A stretch of DNA of 7,151 bases from an uncultured Caryophanales bacterium (GTDB lineage: Bacteria > Bacillota_I > Bacilli_A > RFN20 > CAG-826), in NCBI GenBank assembly GCA_946622925.1, contig CAMOQM010000044.1:1-7151 (forward strand), written 5' to 3'. Within the stretch, counting starts at the first letter, position 1. Every line of letters starts with the position of its first letter. Below are positions 6,122 to 7,151 of the stretch, in pieces. Under the pieces are notes generated by a model. It searched no databases. It saw nothing but the letters and a program-made list of their open reading frames with translations, and had not been told where the DNA came from. The translations under genes and the position numbers were made by a program.

Positions 6122-6681
6122 GTTTTGCCAAATCTAAGTTCGTAATCTCCGTAGCGGAGGTCTCCGCTAGGCCAAAAGATGGCTTGCCATGCGTACTTTT
6201 AATCGGACGCTCCAACGTTGGTAAGTCGACTTTGATCAATGCCTTATGCGGCAATAAAATCGCCTTCGCCTCGAAGAAAGCGGGCAAAACGAAGTTGCTT
6301 AACTATTTCCTGATTAACGATTCTTTCTATCTCGTCGATGCCCCGGGCTATGGTTCTACCGACTTTGCCACTAAAGACACCATGCATTTCTCGAAGATGA
6401 TGGAAGAATATCTTCCGCTTCCGCAGACTAAAACCGTGGCGCTTCTCCTTGATTTACGGATTCCCCTTCGGGAAGACGATAAAGCCTTCTTGAATTATCT
6501 TCGTAACAGCAAGAAGAAGTTGCTCATCATCCTAACCAAGGTCGATAAGATGAACCAATCCGATAAAGCGCGGGCTAAGCGCGAACTTGAGGCAGTGGGC
6601 ATAACCACTTATCTAGAAAGCGATCTAAGCAAGGCTAAAACCAATAAAATCGCCGCGCTTATCGAATCTAACGCCAAATAA
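6118..6681 (+). CDS. engB: Ribosome biogenesis GTPase EngB (YsxC/YihA)
   Basis: This 187-residue TRAFAC-class GTPase is needed for late assembly of the 50S subunit. G1 is GRSNVGKST at 30-38, G2 is in KAGKTK at 54-59, G3 is DAPGYG at 74-79, the family DLR motif is at 112-114, and G4 is TKVDK at 140-144. G5 is not clearly readable near 157-163. The G2 segment has A55 where most family members have proline (PGKT/PGRT). The start codon overlaps the lon stop as ATGA (4 nt) and has no Shine-Dalgarno of its own, so translation is probably coupled to lon. B. subtilis has the same lonA-ysxC order. A strong terminator follows the stop. Confidence 0.95.
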   Translation: MSFAKSKFVISVAEVSARPKDGLPCVLLIGRSNVGKSTLINALCGNKIAFASKKAGKTKLLNYFLINDSFYLVDAPGYGSTDFATKDTMHFSKMMEEYLPLPQTKTVALLLDLRIPLREDDKAFLNYLRNSKKKLLIILTKVDKMNQSDKARAKRELEAVGITTYLESDLSKAKTNKIAALIESNAK

Positions 6682-6687
6682 ACGACT

Positions 6688-6725
6688 AGGCGATCTCGTG
6701 GTAGGTCGCCTTTTCTATTTTTTTA
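6688..6725 (+). terminator. Intrinsic terminator after engB
   Basis: The arms AGGCGATC (6688-6695) and GGTCGCCT (6704-6711) form an 8-bp stem with one G-U pair and an 8-base loop, followed by a T-rich run to about 6725. It begins 6 nt past the engB stop and ends the tig-lon-engB transcription unit before the valS leader. Confidence 0.88.
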
Positions 6726-6751
6726 TCCTTCCTTTTTTACTATCTTTTGCC

Positions 6752-6757
6752 CATAAT
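6752..6757 (+). promoter_or_regulatory. Possible -10 element for the valS leader
   Basis: CATAAT (5 of 6 consensus), within ATAATAAT, lies just upstream of the T-box. No good -35 hexamer is present at 16-18 bp; the sequence there is TTCCTT in a pyrimidine-rich run. Transcription would begin at about 6764, giving a leader of about 210 nt. Confidence 0.35.
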
Positions 6758-6763
6758 AATGCC

Positions 6764-6962
6764 GTCTTGATGAACTAGAGGGACCATCGCTTCGCCTAAA
6801 TAGAAAGCCGCGCATATTGGAAAGGGGCTAGGAAGGAAGATGGAAGTCGCTAGGGAGAGAAACGTTGCCCGCGTTAAGGGAAATCAAGTGCCTAATTATG
6901 TATAATTAGGAAATTGGGTGGTACCGCGAGAAATCGTCCCAATATGGGGCGTTTTATTTTTT
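6764..6962 (+). promoter_or_regulatory. T-box riboswitch sensing uncharged tRNA-Val, upstream of valS
   Basis: The leader binds uncharged tRNA-Val and prevents termination, so valS is expressed when charged tRNA-Val is scarce. Stem I has a base CTAG/CTAG (6775-6778 with 6850-6853), a specifier loop (AGGGA 6779-6783 opposite AAGTCG 6844-6849) and an upper stem starting CCATC/GATGG (6784-6788 with 6839-6843). The specifier is GUC (6846-6848), a valine codon followed by a purine. AACG/CGTT (6861-6864 with 6872-6875) plus CCC/GGG (6868-6870 with 6878-6880) can form a IIA/B-type pseudoknot. Stem III is CCTAATTA-TGTA-TAATTAGG (6891-6910). The antiterminator pairs ATTGGG (6913-6918) with CCCAAT (6938-6943) and GCG (6926-6928) with CGT (6935-6937) around the 7-nt bulge TGGTACC (6919-6925). 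UGGU would pair with ACCA, fitting discriminator A of tRNA-Val. The 5' end is uncertain by several nt. Confidence 0.93.
6935..6962 (+). terminator. Riboswitch-controlled terminator of the valS T-box
   Basis: CGTCCC (6935-6940) pairs with GGGGCG (6946-6951) around loop AATAT, and 6952-6962 is TTTTATTTTTT. The 5' arm is the same segment that the antiterminator uses, so the two structures exclude each other, as expected for a T-box acting on transcription. Confidence 0.88.
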
Positions 6963-6977
6963 CTAGGAGGTGCAATT

Positions 6978-7151
6978 ATGTTAGATAAGCACTATGACCA
7001 CGAGAAAGTGGAAGAAGGAAAGTACGAGAAATGGAAAAGCGGGGGCTATTTCACCGCGGGTGATAAGTCCAAGCAGCCTTTCTCTTTGGTAATACCTCCG
7101 CCCAATGTCACCGGCAAACTCCATTTAGGCCACGTCATGGATACCATTCCT
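6978..7151 (+). CDS. valS: Valyl-tRNA synthetase, N-terminal fragment (cut by window edge)
   Basis: The first 58 codons of valine-tRNA ligase are visible; the enzyme activates valine with ATP and charges tRNA-Val. AGGAGG (6965-6970) lies 7 nt before the ATG. The class I nucleotide-binding region is reached at the end of the window: [14 protein letters not shown] at 39-52 includes the HIGH-type motif HLGH at 49-52. The PPPNVTG stretch is typical of ValRS and its relatives. The T-box specifier GUC in the leader independently supports valine rather than isoleucine or leucine. The rest of the gene (full enzymes are around 870-890 residues) lies beyond the window. Expression should rise when uncharged tRNA-Val accumulates. 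Confidence 0.95.
   Translation, partial: MLDKHYDHEKVEEGKYEKWKSGGYFTAGDKSKQPFSLVIPPPNVTGKLHLGHVMDTIP

Overview
The window looks like chromosomal housekeeping DNA from a Bacillota (Firmicutes) bacterium of the Bacilli / Erysipelotrichia / Mollicutes-relative kind. The evidence is the order tig, lon, engB, valS, a tRNA-Val-type T-box riboswitch in front of valS, SigA-type promoters and strong AGGAGG ribosome sites. Base composition is moderate rather than AT-extreme. The standard code is in use: TGA ends tig and lon, and tryptophan is encoded by TGG, so this is not a TGA=Trp mollicute. There are no mobile elements, CRISPR arrays, tRNAs or rRNAs.

Left part, minus strand (8-1507): two tandem paralogous membrane-associated acyltransferases of the PlsC/LPLAT family. 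The upstream copy (635-1507) is intact, with both HX4D and EGTR blocks. The downstream copy (8-580) keeps HX4D but stops where EGTR should be, so it is truncated and may be a pseudogene.

Divergent intergenic region (1508-1591): two back-to-back SigA-like promoters whose -10 boxes lie only 6-7 nt from the ATG of the gene they serve. Neither gene has a Shine-Dalgarno sequence, so both transcripts are predicted to be leaderless. A 16-bp dyad (TTAG-N8-CTAA) covers the -35 box of the rightward promoter.

Middle, plus strand (1592-6681): a 271-aa soluble helical-repeat protein of unknown function, in the place that YsoA has in Bacillus subtilis. It is followed by trigger factor (tig), the ATP-dependent protease Lon and the ribosome-assembly GTPase EngB (YsxC/YihA), which overlaps lon by ATGA. 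Together these cover nascent-chain folding, protein quality control and large-subunit assembly. In B. subtilis, clpX and lonB lie between tig and lonA, and the hem genes lie between ysxC and valS; all are absent here. A strong intrinsic terminator follows engB.

Right end (about 6752-7151): a compact T-box leader with specifier GUC, a candidate IIA/B pseudoknot, stem III, and mutually exclusive antiterminator and terminator. It is followed by the first 58 codons of valS, cut by the window edge just after the HIGH-type motif.
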